Source of the DNA: Galbula dea
Taxonomy: Eukaryota; Chordata; Aves; Piciformes; Galbulidae
Direction of reading: 5' to 3'
DNA length: 64,000 bases
Assembly: GCA_013399015.1 (NCBI GenBank)
Contig: VWZX01007392.1
Span: forward strand, 1,814,619 to 1,878,618
Part shown: positions 39,065-50,933 of the stretch, piece after piece
Layout: each line of letters starts with the position of its first letter
Position numbering within the stretch: the stretch's first letter is position 1
The notes under the pieces: generated by a model
Seen by the model: the letters and a program-made list of their open reading frames with translations, nothing else
The model's database searches: none
Told to the model about the DNA's origin: nothing
Position numbers and translations under genes: made by a program

Positions 39065-39163
39065 ATGCTGCAGTTCCAGCTTGTAGTGATGCATTTGGCC
39101 CTTGTCATTACCCTGTTGCAGTGGCACACTAGTGCAGTGCTCCTTGTGGAGGCAGCTCAAGAG
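39065..39163 (+). CDS. OSTN: OSTN coding exon 1 (signal peptide)
   Basis: Encodes residues 1-33, beginning MLQFQLVVMH, with a hydrophobic core LALVITLL that fits a cleaved secretion signal. The ATG is the very first triplet after a strong acceptor (TTCTCCTTTGCAG), so the 5' untranslated region must be on an upstream exon. The exon ends GAG|GTAGGT in phase 0. The frame stays open upstream to about 38810, but the acceptor and the similarity to known osteocrin starts favour this ATG. Little primary-sequence identity is expected here, because signal peptides in this family diverge quickly. Confidence 0.85.
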
Positions 39164-42100
39164 GTAGGTGAATGTTTCAGGTTGTTGTCATGTAATTCTG
39201 ATGTTCCTTCAGTTGTTCTTGGCCACAGGGTGTGGTATCCAAACAGGTGAACAAACAATATTGACTCTGTAAAGGCAAAGGAGGAGCCTAATGAAAAGAG
39301 TGATGCAAATTTCATGGCTCTGGAAGGACAGATAGATTGAATCATAGAATCATAGAATGGCTTAGGTTGGAAGGGACCTTAAAGATAATCTAGCTCCAAC
39401 CTCCCTGCCATGAGCAGGGATGCCACATACTAGACCAGGTTGCCCAGGGCCACATCCAGCTTGGCCTTGAACACTGACAGGGATGGGGCATCCACAGCCT
39501 TTCTAGGCAAAAGAAGTCTCACCCAGATTCACGCAGCTTCTCCTGAAATACCTTGGACTTTCTTTGTGTTAAAACATTTCCAGTGACTTTGTATAGAGAA
39601 CTTCCTGAAGAAGGGAAGGAGGTGATGGCAGAGGGGAAAGGAAACTCCTCTAACACAGAAGGGACAGTTTCATTCTTCTTAAAGACAAATAATAGCACAA
39701 GAAATGTGTAGCTTTCAGAAGTCATAAGGAAATCCCTGAGAGAAAATCACCTGTAAAAAAGCTATAGATTAAAGGAGACAGAATAGACCAGGAGAGGGGA
39801 AGGAGTGAAGTAATTTGCCTAAGCTTGTGAAGGAAAGCAGAAGACAAAATGGGAGAACAGTCTCATGTTTCATCCAGGATGATATGCAGGGGTTGCATCT
39901 GAAAATACTTTTTCTGTATTCTCTTTTTTTATGTCACCTCGACATAAACCAGATGTGCTAGGAAAGGTGTTTACGTAACAGTTTCATGCCATAGGGAAAC
40001 CAAACAGCTGAAAGTTTAAACAAAGTAGCACTGCTTGGCTGTTGGGTCTTTCTATAGTTTTTTAAGGTCAGCTTAAAAGTTAGATGCATAGTGAAGAACA
40101 CTGATGGACCCTTCTACCCTGCTCTTTGTCTTCAATGAGCGTGCCCTGATTATACAAAATAATCTTTGTAATAGAAAATAGTGCTTGGGGGAACCACTCC
40201 CCACATCAGTGCTGCAGCAGCTGCTGTTCTGATACCACAGAGACCTGGTATTCTGTCTCTACTAATGACAGATTTTTGTGAAAAGAACAGAAGAACAGAA
40301 CATCTTTAGAAACTTCCTCATCCAAGGACTTGCACTGGACTAGGGCACTTTTCAGCTGCTGATGGGCCTGAATATGGTTTTGGAACAATTTTAAATCTTG
40401 GTGTCTGTTACATCCTTTAGCAATGCACTCCACTTCATTTATGTACTGTGTTTAAAACATAGCTCCTATATTTATTTTAAATTCACCATCTGGTGACTTC
40501 ACTGGGGGGACTGAGGAACTCTTTTCCTTGAGGAAAAAAATTATTAGTCCTTATTCACCTCTTTGCTGTTCATAAGTTAATAAAGCCTCTACTGTACCCC
40601 CTGCACTCCACACACACCCCTGCTTACCTCTGAAATTGTACTTTGTTCAGTGGTTCACTACAAGAAAACTGTTATCTATTTTTGATTAACATTTTAGTTG
40701 TGTCCCTATTTCTTACAATGCTATTATATCCCTTTTGAGACATAGTAAGTGGAATTGCACAAAATACTCAAGAGCAGAGCCTATTTTTGACCTTTTAGTT
40801 TCAGGCATTATTGTAGGCATTTATCCCCACTAGGCAGAGGAGAGAGTTCAGTATTTTTTAAAGGCACAATTTTGTTGCAAGCCTCTGAGAAAGTTTTATA
40901 ATCCTGAAAGAGAACAGAAAGTTTTGCTCACTGTAACTGAGGCTCATAAAAAGTCAGGTCAGAGGACAATATGAGATCCACTGCAAAAGCATAAACAGTG
41001 CTACAATATTTGTGTGATCATTGTGGTCATGTGCTCCTTGGTATACAAAGATCAGAGTTTTACATATCTATCATGGGTTATGCCACATATGAGTGGTAGG
41101 AAATATCACCACCACAACTATGGTGTGGACTACAGTAGAAACAAGCATATTATGTCATCCATGTTATGGCTTCCTTTACATTTCTACTAAATCCACTGTG
41201 TATGAATATGAAAGATAGTGGTTCTAAAGATAGAGGAAAACCTGCTTCAAGGCATATAATAAAGTTTTTGGTTAGAAGTTATGTAATTTCATGAAGATCA
41301 TGTGGAGCAAGATGGCAAACATTTCATCTGAAGAGAGAATAATTTGAGCTTAACACTTGCTTTTGCAGACTTAGCTGCTGCTTGGTATGTTTCTGCTCTT
41401 TGCCAAACAACTATTTCGCTTTGATTTGTTTCATTTCTCTCTTGGTAGACCCCAATATTCTCAGCTATTCTGGGTAGCAAAGTAGAGTTTGGTTTTGAAA
41501 AGGTGGTAAGCCTAATGTAGTAACTTAGGTTTGAAATTCTGTGTCTATTCAGCTCTTCATTTCCTTCTTCTCATATATAAAATTACTGCATAAATTCTTT
41601 GAACGTCAGTGCTGAGCAAGTTTATCTTGGGATATTTGTTGAATAGCAATTATTTAATTAGTCAGCTTTGGATGGAAAATTCTTTATAAGTTTTAATTAC
41701 TGTTTATTAGGATTCATTTAAAAAATGAAAAAAAATCCCTGAGAAATATGAGGATGGATACTGGAGTCTGGTGATTGCATCTTTAAAAAGGGTTACACTA
41801 CTCAGCTCATTCTGTCAGTGATATTAATTACACTGCTGAGATAAGGACAGTGGGCTGGTCTATGAAGCCAGGCTTTGTGAAGTAATTTTTTTTTGTAATT
41901 ATTGCAATAATAATGTAGCTAGGTTCACTTTTATTAATAATAAGAAGAGCCAAACTTTTGTGGCAAACTCCTGTGGGTAGATAATTACCATATTTCACAG
42001 AAGGGGCCTTGCTCAAAAACATTATCCTAGGGATTCTGTATTTATAGGACTGCTGCTCTGACACTGGTTGAAATGATTTCTCTGGAACTTCAGCAGCAAG

Positions 42101-45100
42101 CAAACATCCCTCTTTTCTTTTGCAGCCTTTAGGGCCTTCTGCTGCTCCGGGCATGGGAGCACAATCCATTGCCAGTGAAGAAGATAAGTCAGCCACCAAC
42201 CTGGAAGACAAACTGTTCCTTCTTGATGAGCTGGTGTCTCTGGAAAATGAAGTGACTGAGACCAAGAAGAAAAGAAGTTTCCCAGGATTTGGTTCCCCAA
42301 TTGACAGAATATCTTCAACCTCCATGAATTCTAAAGGCAAACAGAGGTAAAATCTTGGATGCTCCTGCCACTGATAAAGTTGGAAGAAGGCTGTTGGTAG
42401 GTGTCTTGGATATAGGTGATTTAGCTTTAGCCACCAGCAAGTTTACTAGTCACTTGTGAAGTGCCTCTGATCAGGGTGAGAGGATCTCTTCAGATACCAT
42501 CGCAGATGCATCATGTGATGCAGCCTTCAGCTGTGATGAATAATACATGCACTAGTTCATTTATCCCTACTATGCCATACAGCTAACAAAGAACATTCAC
42601 ACATACACTTTTTTTAGTATGCTTCTTTCCACTGGTGTGAACTAACACTCAGTTTAAAACAGCCTTTTTGATTGTGAGATTATTTACATCAGAAATATGC
42701 CTGAGGTTCAAAAGCAGAGGGGTGGGGCTAGGTGTTCCCAAGGCTGAGATAAAAAAGAAGTATGGTGGTGTGCATGCCTTGAACAACAAGGTGAAGAATA
42801 CATTGTGAAAGTAGGCAGACAGTAGAATGAGCTTCAAGACCTAGATCAACTTAGGACAAGGCAGAGTTTAATCAATACAGCAGTACAACAATACCTTCAC
42901 AGTACACATATGCATATAAGCATATTTGTAACAGGACTAAGCAAAGACACTTGATCTGGCTGGGGAGAGCCAGTGAGTTTGGGGCATAGCTCAAAGGGGT
43001 GTTCACTGTATCTAAAGAGCTTAACTGTCTTGTTCCCTTCTTCTGGTAACTGTCTTCTTTTGGAAGCCCCAATGCCACAAAGTATTAAATAACATGCTTA
43101 GAGCTAATCTGGAAGTGGAAACTATTTGCATGAGCCAGTCAACATTACAAGTATTTTTTTCAAACAGAGTTTTGCAATATTTCCTTGTTTTTCCATTTAT
43201 CCACCCAGTCTGCTACTAGGACTACAGCCAGAAGTGATAAAATACAAAATTCTTAAAACCTTGAGTAGAACTGTTCTGTTTTGTGTATCAGTTCAAGAGA
43301 TCAAAATCAGCTTATTCTTTGTTTGCTTTTAAGCATGCTTTCCCTTTCCAGGGGAAGAAATATAAGGTCATTTTTTAAGCTACTGTGCCTTTTACAAAAG
43401 TACATGGTATTCCCAATTTGTCTTATGGGGTTTTTTTTTTGGTGGAAATCTTGCTTTGTTCTGTGTGCAGTACAAGGGAAACCAGACAGAAAACAGAAAA
43501 GTGAAACTGTGGTGAAAATTGTCCAAGCTTTCTAACAGCTTGTCTCTGGATAATGAGCTCATACAAATGAGTGACACATTGCACAAAATTCTTCCTTTCC
43601 CAGCATCTTCGGCACAGTTTGCAGGTTTGCATCGAGATTATCACTTTGAGAGGGCTGATTAGCTTTTCAGTTTGGGATAGGCTCACTTATTAGAAGCCAT
43701 GTAGAACCATCTGGGCTGCTTTGATCACTGCATTGATAGTCAGATACTACCATAAGCATGGACTGCAGATCGGTTGAGTGCTGCAAAACAGGTGTGAGGC
43801 TGGAGGCTTAGATGGAAACAGATAGAGGCTGCTGCACTGGCAGGAGTAAACCAGAGGATGGAATACCTGGTTACTGTCACACATACAGATAAGAGCCCAT
43901 TCCTGCACCACCTAAGACTGTTACCTTTAGAGACCAGATAATGACTTTTGAAGCTGTTAAATAGATTCAGCCACCTGAATTAATACAGGGTGTGTAGTGA
44001 CTGGCAAGACAACAGAAACTTTTGGAAAAGAGTAGATTGAATCTAAGTCCACTTAACAGATTGGTGTGGTACTTGTCAGTCACAGGAGGGTCCAGATCTC
44101 AATCTTGCTCAGCAACATCAATTTATAAAGCTTTGAAAGCATGGGAAAAGCACACAAGAGGATGTGAGTCTTCAGAAGAGATAGAAAGATCCATAGGCAG
44201 AGAGAAAGAGACTCCGAGAATCTGAGAAAAAGCTTCTTTAAATAGGAAACATCACTTTGTTCCTAGTAAGTGCTGCAGGAGGCACAGCCTGCTTCGGAAA
44301 ATGGAACAGGGAGGGAGCCGGGGCTGTCCTGTTGTGGCACGGGATGGCCACAAGAGGGGAAGCTCTGCCTGCTCTGCACTGCCTACTCTGCGCTGCCTGC
44401 TCCGCACTGCCTGCTCTGGCTGCTCTGCCCTCGCCGTGGGCATGACTTTACGATTTCCTTCTCTGTCTAACTACGGAGCATGACATTGTTACACTTAACG
44501 ATGCAGAGCACCACACACATACACACACAGTCCCTTCCAATCTGGGAAATTAATTATTTTTATCAAGTTAAGCTCAATATGACTCCAGCAGCCCAAGTCT
44601 CCCACCTGCCCCAAACATCTTGTGCCTACATCTAGGGTGAAAGAGTGCTGCCCTTGATGATCAGCACTTGGCTTCCTTTCCCTATGGCTTAGTGCAACAA
44701 AGCTGAGCATGTAGGTGTTTGAGGAAGGCCTATAGCAAGGTCATACAAACAGCTCCCCTTCATTTGCCATGTTCCACAGGCTCTCCAGTGTGGTTGATGT
44801 GGTGCTCCCTGCATACCTGGTACACTGTCAGTTCTTATTTCTTGACCTCTTCTGAAAAGGTGCTAGGAAAGGAGCAGTGTGAAATGGGCTGCTGCTGCTA
44901 GGGAGCTATGCCTCTGGGCTTCAGCCCATGCCTGAGAGGTGTGACAGAAGGAGACCGATCAGATGAAACTATGAACTAGACAGTCCTGGATGACTCAGGT
45001 GGGGAGCGGGAGTGGAATGGGTAGGGGTGTGGGGAGGTGTAGAGTCCCCAAAGCCACAGACTGAGTACTGTAGTGCTAGCACACAGATTTGAGAGCACCA

Positions 45101-45790
45101 TAGCATGTTCTCCTGCTAGTTACTTTACATTTTTCACCTTAGAGAACAAAAAATTATTTTTATTTGTGTTCCTTGACAAGGACTGATAGAGAAAAGTGTT
45201 CATCTCCCAGGGCTTCTCTTGGATTTGCATTTCACTGACAAGTATTTCCAAGGGCAAAAACTTTGCATGAAACTATTCCCTTTTATACATGCAGTATACC
45301 TCCTTCCTTTCATGAATAGCTGTTAACCTGTGAAGTTGTTTGTTTGCTGCCAAACAAAAATAGAGATAGTGGGTCACTATCAGTTAGTCTGTAAAACAGG
45401 TGTAATTCCTGCTTATCCTTTTGAAAGGCAAGTGAAACATCTTATTTTTAAATACTGACATGTTTAGCTGCTCCTGCAAGACAGTTCTGCTCAAGCAGTA
45501 AGGTGTTGGTGGGATGAATGCAAGACATGGCAATATTTTGACTATTCCTATGATGGCTTTCCCCAGTTCTTTCTCTCCTTCTCTGTTTTTTGGTGGTTTG
45601 GGGGGGTTTTTTGGTGGGTTGGGTTGGGGTTTTTTGGTGGTTTGGGTTTTTTTGCATTTTTGTTTGTTTGGTTTGGTGTTTTGTTTGTTTGTTTTTCCAT
45701 TTCAGGAAAGTGGTTGAGCTGCCAAAGAGACGGTTTGGAGTTCCTCTTGATCGAATTGGAGTGAGCCACCTTGGCAACACCAAGGGTTAG
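39065..45790 (+). CDS. OSTN: Osteocrin/musclin precursor, full coding span (3 coding exons)
   Basis: Joining 39065-39163, 42126-42346 and 45706-45790 gives one open frame of 134 codons plus TAG, close to the ~133 residues of mammalian osteocrin. Residues 1-27 or so are a hydrophobic secretion signal. The conserved core KSATNLEDKLFLLDELVSLE is followed by the furin-type site KKKR (80-83), a first natriuretic-like motif SFPGFGSPIDRIS and a second, KRRFGVPLDRIG (114-125), near the C terminus. Both lack the ring cysteines of true natriuretic peptides. The known family is a bone and muscle hormone that binds the clearance receptor NPR-C and so raises local natriuretic peptide levels. All donors are GT and acceptors AG, with phases matching (0, then 2). 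UTS2B follows in the opposite orientation, the same neighbours as in mammals. Confidence 0.93.
39164..42125 (+). other. OSTN: OSTN intron 1
   Basis: A GT-AG intron of 2962 bases. Apart from the CR1 tail near its 5' end I see no other element or coding exon. An extra short coding exon is not needed, because phase 0 joins cleanly. Confidence 0.85.
39340..39510 (-). mobile_element. CR1 3' end in OSTN intron 1
   Basis: Begins AATCATAGAATCATAGAATGG, the reverse complement of the CR1 terminal repeats, then GGTTGGAAGGGACCTTAAAG, CTGCCATGAGCAGGGATGCC and GTTGCCCAGGGCCACATCCA. It lies antisense to OSTN, about 180 bases after the exon 1 donor. Confidence 0.96.
42126..42346 (+). CDS. OSTN: OSTN coding exon 2 (pro-region, KKKR site, first NP-like motif)
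   Basis: A 221-nt exon after TTCTTTTGCAG, ending CAGAG|GTAAAA in phase 2. It encodes residues 34-106 and two bases of Arg107. It opens with a variable Pro/Gly/Ala/Ser-rich stretch, then the well-conserved DKSATNL and LLDELVSLENEV block, the processing site ETKKKR, and the first natriuretic-like motif RSFPGFGSPIDR. This is the most conserved part of the protein and the main reason for the OSTN call. A 170-codon frame on the opposite strand across the exon is a shadow. Confidence 0.95.
44361..44428. repeat. 14-bp GC-rich minisatellite in OSTN intron 2
   Basis: Four consecutive 14-mers from 44373: TCTGCACTGCCTAC, TCTGCGCTGCCTGC, TCCGCACTGCCTGC and TCTGGCTGCTCTGC, preceded by a partial unit. The period is exact, and it is GC-rich against an AT-rich background. 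Confidence 0.8.
44511..44529. repeat. Short (CA)n microsatellite
   Basis: CCACACACATACACACACA, a CA run interrupted once by a T. Confidence 0.85.
45584..45697 (+). repeat. G/T-rich tract upstream of the last OSTN exon
   Basis: About 114 bases almost entirely of G and T on the coding strand. Runs of three or more G lie at 45600-45606, 45616-45618, 45621-45623, 45626-45629 and 45644-45646, followed by TTTG units that merge into the polypyrimidine tract of the exon 3 acceptor. The G runs could form a quadruplex in DNA or in the nascent transcript. Confidence 0.85.
45706..45790 (+). CDS. OSTN: OSTN coding exon 3 (second NP-like motif, stop)
   Basis: An 85-nt coding part after TTTTTCCATTTCAG. 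Its first G completes Arg107. It encodes KVVELPKRRFGVPLDRIG and a short tail ending in Gly before TAG at 45788-45790. The FGxPxDRIG motif and preceding KRR are the family signature of the second natriuretic-like segment. The tail after DRIG is more divergent than in mammals. The acceptor lies just downstream of an unusual G/T-rich tract. Confidence 0.94.
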
Positions 45791-46440
45791 CAGTTCCTGC
45801 AAGTAAGCCAAAACACTTCAGATGTGAGTGGGCTCAGAGAACCCCACCTGTTCTCAGTTACATGGAGTTACTTAAGTCATGCCAGTAGGCTTGGAAAGGG
45901 TAGCTTGGGGATTTATGGCTTCTTATAACATGAATTGTAGAAGTAATTTAGCTTCAATTCCCTAAATTACAGCTTAGTAACCCCCTACAAGAAAACAAAT
46001 ATTCCTAACATTTTCATCTCCTGTAGACCACCTGACAGCCTTGCATTTCTGAGATGGGACCATGTAACATTTACTATTTCTCTGCCTACAGGTGCTTCTC
46101 TTCTGAATGTTTGATGCTGTATTGGAAACATCACAGAAAGAATGGAAGATGCATCACAGCATGTCTTGTCATTGACTAATGATACAACACTCAAATTGAC
46201 CTCCTGGAAAATCTGTTTCACATTGCATTTTACAAATGTTGCATTTACAAATAATAACAAATTCAATTCATCAGGTCAGAATGTTCTCATAGTTGTGCAC
46301 AGTGTCACTGATAGGGGGGAAAAGAAAATATGTATATGGTTTAATTGCATGACATTTATTTCTTAAACTTGCAGAAGTTCATTATCCTAGCAAGAACTGT
46401 TAGATTTATTTGGATTGAAAATAAAACTTCCAGAGAAGCC
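45791..46440 (+). other. OSTN: Probable OSTN 3' untranslated region
   Basis: Sequence from the stop to the first AATAAA at 46420-46425. No earlier AATAAA is visible after the stop, giving a 3' untranslated region of about 650 bases. The true cleavage site is unknown. Confidence 0.45.
46420..46425 (+). terminator. OSTN: Candidate OSTN poly(A) signal
   Basis: AATAAA, the first canonical signal after the OSTN stop. Confidence 0.45.
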
Positions 46441-47394
46441 AACAGCAGTACATGAAGAGCAGACAGTTTGCTTTGCAGATTTCTATCAAGAGAGTGTTTG
46501 TTTGGTAGATGAAGGTAGGATTTAATAACTATGGGACAACCCTATAATTTATATGAACTGCTGTTGAGGAAAAGATATCTACTGAATTTACTAGGAGTTA
46601 GGCTGAATAAGAACTGTGACAATACCTTAGTATTTGTCCTGATGCTTTTAGTAGTCTTTCTCTTATCTCCACACCATATTTAGACATGTTTTCATCATAT
46701 GGCAGATCCTGAAATGTGGTGAGACTTCTAGCTGCTGCTTCTAAGCTGATGAATACATTTCACTCCTCCCTATGAATGACATAGGATAGCATCCAAAATA
46801 TGAAGTCATCTACTTCCTAGGCCATCTGCATCATATGCCTTATTTTAGCTTCTTAACGTGTGTATGGGGCATAATCAGACATCCAACTCTAAAAGTTCAA
46901 GTATTTCTCACTCTGGTAAAATGTAAACATGTTCTCTCCATTTTGGAGTAAAACAGGTTCCCTTAAATCCTGTTTCATGCTTTTCACTTCTTTCCAAATT
47001 ATCAAACATAGCTGGAAAGAACAGTTTGCTGACATCTCAGTGCTAAGATGCCTAGCTGATGTTTCCTAAACTTCACATGCTCCTTCCTGGACATTGATCC
47101 ATGTCAGCTAAATTCCTTTGGATTGCTATTCTTGGGTATAAATCATCCTTAGCATTGCAAAAGAAGATCCATTGAGAAAGGGATTATGAAGGACTCAGAA
47201 GAAAAATATTCTTGACAAACACCTGGTGTTAGGCAGAAAGTAAGGCTGGAGATAGGGAATCATTGTTAATTTCCTAATCTTATATGAGGCATAAAGCACC
47301 TGGTCATCAGCTAGCAAAATGGGGAAAAATCCAGTCTGATTCAGGAAAGAGGGTGGAAAGTCAATACAGTTTTGAAGTTAAAGCTGTTGTTGAA

Positions 47395-48184
47395 TATCTC
47401 ATGAACCTCATGAGGTTCAAGAAGGCCAAATGCAAGGTCCTGCATCTGGTCGGGGAAATCCTCAATATCAATACAGATTGGGAGATGATATGATTGAGAG
47501 TATTCCTGCAGAGAGGGACCTGGATGTACTAGTGAATGAAAAGCTTGACATGAGCCAACAATGAGAGCTGGCAGCCCAAAAGGTTAATCTTATCCTGGTC
47601 TAAATCAGAAGAAATGTGGCCAGTAGGTCCATGGAGGTGATTCTGCCCCTCTGCTCTGCTTTGGTGAGATCTCACCAGGAGTACTGCATCCAGCTCTGGA
47701 GTCCTCAGCATAAGAAGGACATGAACCTGTTGGAGTACGTCCAGACAAAGGCCACAAAAATGATGAGATAGTTGGAACACCTCTCCTATGGGGAAAAACT
47801 GAGAGAGTTGGAGTTGGTCAGCCTGGAGAAGAGAAAGCTCTGGAGAGACCTTATTGTGGCCTCTCAGTACTTAAAGAGAGCCTGTAAGAAAGATGGGGAC
47901 AGTTTTTTAGCAAAGCCTGTTGTGATAGGACAAGAGACAATGGCTTCAAACTAAAGGAGGGGAGATTTACACTAAATATAAGGAGGAAATTTTTCACCAC
48001 TAGAGTGGTGAAGCCCTGGCACAGGTTGCCTAGAGAGGTGGTGGATGCCTTATCCCTGGAAACATTCCAGGCCATTGTGGACAGGGCTCTGAGCAACCTG
48101 ATCTCATTAAAGGTGTCCTTCTTGCAGTAGGGGGCATGGATTAGATGAAATCTAGAGGTCTAACCTTTCTGTGAGTCTATGATT
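47395..48184 (+). mobile_element. CR1 LINE 3' portion
   Basis: The frame is broken repeatedly. CR1 segments remain readable: FKKAKCKVLHL, a decayed ERDLDVLVNEKLDMSQQ, LLCSALVRSHQEYCIQLWSP in a shifted frame, MEHLSYGEKLRELELVSLEK, and the tail with GTCTAACCTTTCTGTGAGTC near 48184. It lies between the two peptide genes. It is more decayed than the 25-kb copy. Confidence 0.93.
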
Positions 48185-48189
48185 GGGAC

Positions 48190-50340
48190 TTCAGGGCCCT
48201 GTTCAGGCTATGGTGGGAGACAAGGCTCCCACTCAGAAGGGAAGGTGGCATCCAATTCACATCTGAGAGGGGGTAGTGTTCGGCCATAACAGGGGCCTTT
48301 CCCACTTGCTTGCAACCCTGCTCTGAGGCCAGGACTGGCTTAGCCACAAAAACTTCACAAGAAACTTTATTTTACATGACATCTCCAGTATAGGCTAATG
48401 CTGCTGAAAGCAGCTGCACAACAAACCAGTAAATCACATCAAGAGGTGCCCTTATATTTCCCATCAAGCAGAGGACTTTCTGAGTTAGTGATCATTCCTC
48501 CTTCATTGGGTGAGCTGTCTGCATTTGTGTGTGAGGTGAAGCACCACAGGTGTTTTCCAGACCAAGCTCTTGAAAGTCATAGAAAGAAAGAAGGTCTCGA
48601 AGTCTATATGTCTATATCTTTGAGTTTTTGCTTTCTGCCTTCACCCTGGTCCCACTGTTCATCTTCTGCCTTTTAAGCTTGCAAGTGAAGGCTCTGAGAG
48701 CTGGACTAAATAGATGCATGCAGACTGGCTGACTTGAGACAGCATTTTCTATCCATGTTATAAGCAAGTCTGCAATGCGGTCCCAGACAAGCCCACACCT
48801 TGTCCTCTGCAATACACTGCCACCACCTATCCTGAGCCTACCCAGAAGTTTAGCAGTTATCTTCTTGCACTGAGCTCAGACAGTTTGCAGATAATCTGCT
48901 TGCAAGGTTGCCATATGTATGGGGCATGGGCAGATTATGAACTGACCACCCAAACAGCTGTCAAAAGTAGCATGAACAGAGTAATTTTGTGACATATTTT
49001 GGGAGACTCCGATCAGAGGAATCCAATAATAACACAACAGATTTGCAAAGATACTGCTGGATCATAAAGGTATTTAATGGTTGACAAGTACTAGCCTGGG
49101 CTTCCAAATAAAGAGTGGTGTTAAAGCCTGTAAGCTGTGTGCAGAAACACCCTCCATCTGAAGGGTAATGTGAAAGCAAAGCAGGACAGAGGTGTCTGGA
49201 GGGCTGCTGCTTGGAACTGGAAACTTTGGTCCTCCACTTGGCTCCCACTACACAACAGCCTTTCTGTTCCTCTACCACATCCACCACAGAGCAGATACAG
49301 ACTTCCTGTGGCTCTAAAAGCACTCTTTAAAATCCATGATTTGGCAGACGATGTTTAAAATACGATGTCTGAAAGGCTGAACACCACAATTTGTTTTCAT
49401 AGACATTATAGGGTAGCTTCAGTCATTGCACATAACATAGAGATCAACAAATGTGAAATGAGGATATACTGCAGCATCTGTTGCATGCTAGAGTTGCCCT
49501 GTGCTGCCTATTTGCAAATCCATTCAGATGCCTGTGAAGATTTTCTGCTAATAAATCAACATGGTTTACCAGAATGTCTAAGGGAAATCCTTGTAATCGT
49601 TGCTTGTGGATCATTAACTTTAGCAAGAGTGACTGCTCAAGTGTGGGTAAGATGTAAGAGGCTAGAATGTGGAGGTGGCATCTGAGGAAGAGTTTCTATT
49701 CTGTATGTTTAGGAGAAAGGACACAACCCTCACAGTGGCATGTTGAGGGAAAGCCTAGGGAGAGCATCACCACCTTTGCTTCATTGGTAAATGAATTGCA
49801 TTCAACACTTATTCATCACTGCAGCAGAATTATCTAACACAACAGCATACAGTGCCTTTTGAGGTTGTTTGGGTGCCATGAGGACTTAAATAACTGAGCT
49901 GATAAGATGTAGCATACCATATGGGCTAAACCCCACTGCTAAGCAGCACACTGCATTGTCCTCTGGGGAGTTCTTATATCTAGAATCAGAGCAAGCTGTT
50001 AAATAGCCACAGATGCTCTATTCCTTTTCCTGGCTTGCTGGTGAGTTGTCACACTGGGTCAGGAAGTCATGGCTACAGCTAGCAAGTAACAGATGGAGCC
50101 TGCTGATCTGGCCTTTCATTGGGCTGGGATTTCCTGCAAACTGGAAGCATCTGAGCTGAACAGAGGCTTGAGGCACTCAGTGCAGCTCACATTAAAACAT
50201 GCCAGTGTTGCTATACCTAGCTGCTTAATAGGAGGCATTTTTCCATTGTAAACTTCACACGAACCATTAAGGTAACAAGAGCCTACATCAACGGAAGCAT
50301 GCTGCCCCTTGGGCATCTGCAGGGGGTGAGAAAGAAAACA
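48190..50340. other. Gap between OSTN and UTS2B, no supported gene
   Basis: Frames of up to 120 codons occur (48961-49323 on the minus strand) without recognisable family or exon structure. It separates the 3' ends of two convergent genes. Confidence 0.5.
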
Positions 50341-50344
50341 CCAC

Positions 50345-50933
50345 TTGCTCCTGTGCAACAGAAAATCTTTATTGAAGTGATATCAAAAGGATACAGACTT
50401 CTATGCCTGTCCTCCCCCAAACCTACTGTGTACACTGATGGGAAATGGTGAGGAACAGCTCTGGCTCAGCAAGCTGGGGCAGGCAGCTGTAAGCCCTTCA
50501 CGTTACACCCAGTCTGCCTTCCTGTTCCAACAATAGGTACTAGGTCATCATGTAGGAGGAGATGAGAAACCCAGACACTACTATAATGTCTGCAGATGTG
50601 GGCAGAGACCCAAGCTCAGGGGAGCTGATGAGAAGGAAAGAAGTGTATAGTGGCAGCAGACTGAATGGCACATACAGGACAGCAAGGGAAGTTGGGCAGC
50701 ATCTTCCAAGTGGATCATGGTAGGTTAAACCTGGAAGGAAGGAACAGTGAAGAGTGGCAGAGGGCTACCAGCTCTTGTCACAGTCCCTATTAGACTGGGC
50801 TGTGGTGTGGTCACAGAGGATGGCATCCAAGTTAGCAGCACAATGAGAGAACAGAACAGACTCTTAACACATTAACATCCAGCAAGGCAGTTTGGGGAAG
50901 AGCTCATCTTCATCCTCCAGATCTGGCAAGCCT
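50345..50933 (-). other. UTS2B: Probable UTS2B 3' untranslated region
   Basis: About 590 bases between the UTS2B stop and just past a minus-strand AATAAA. No other gene is seen in it. Confidence 0.5.
50368..50373 (-). terminator. UTS2B: Candidate UTS2B poly(A) signal
   Basis: TTTATT on the + strand, so AATAAA on the gene's strand, within CTTCAATAAAGATTTT. It suits a 3' untranslated region of ordinary length. Confidence 0.55.

Larger units (their letters stand above)
42347..45705 (+). other. OSTN: OSTN intron 2
   Basis: A GT-AG intron of 3359 bases. It holds a 14-bp minisatellite, a CA run and, close to the acceptor, a long G/T-rich tract. No further exon is required by the reading frame. 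Confidence 0.85.

Noticed and set aside
38810..39250. 146-codon + frame running into OSTN exon 1
   Set aside because: It is open through the acceptor and past the donor. Only the 39065-39163 part fits osteocrin, and the rest is intron or upstream read-through.
41828..42340. 170-codon open frame on the minus strand
   Set aside because: It is the antisense shadow of OSTN exon 2. The + strand carries conserved protein motifs and splice sites, while the minus frame has no recognisable domain.
45448..45811. Minus-strand frames rich in Lys, Pro, Thr and Gln
   Set aside because: These are translations of the G/T-rich simple repeat and antisense of OSTN exon 3; the low-complexity peptide is a composition effect.
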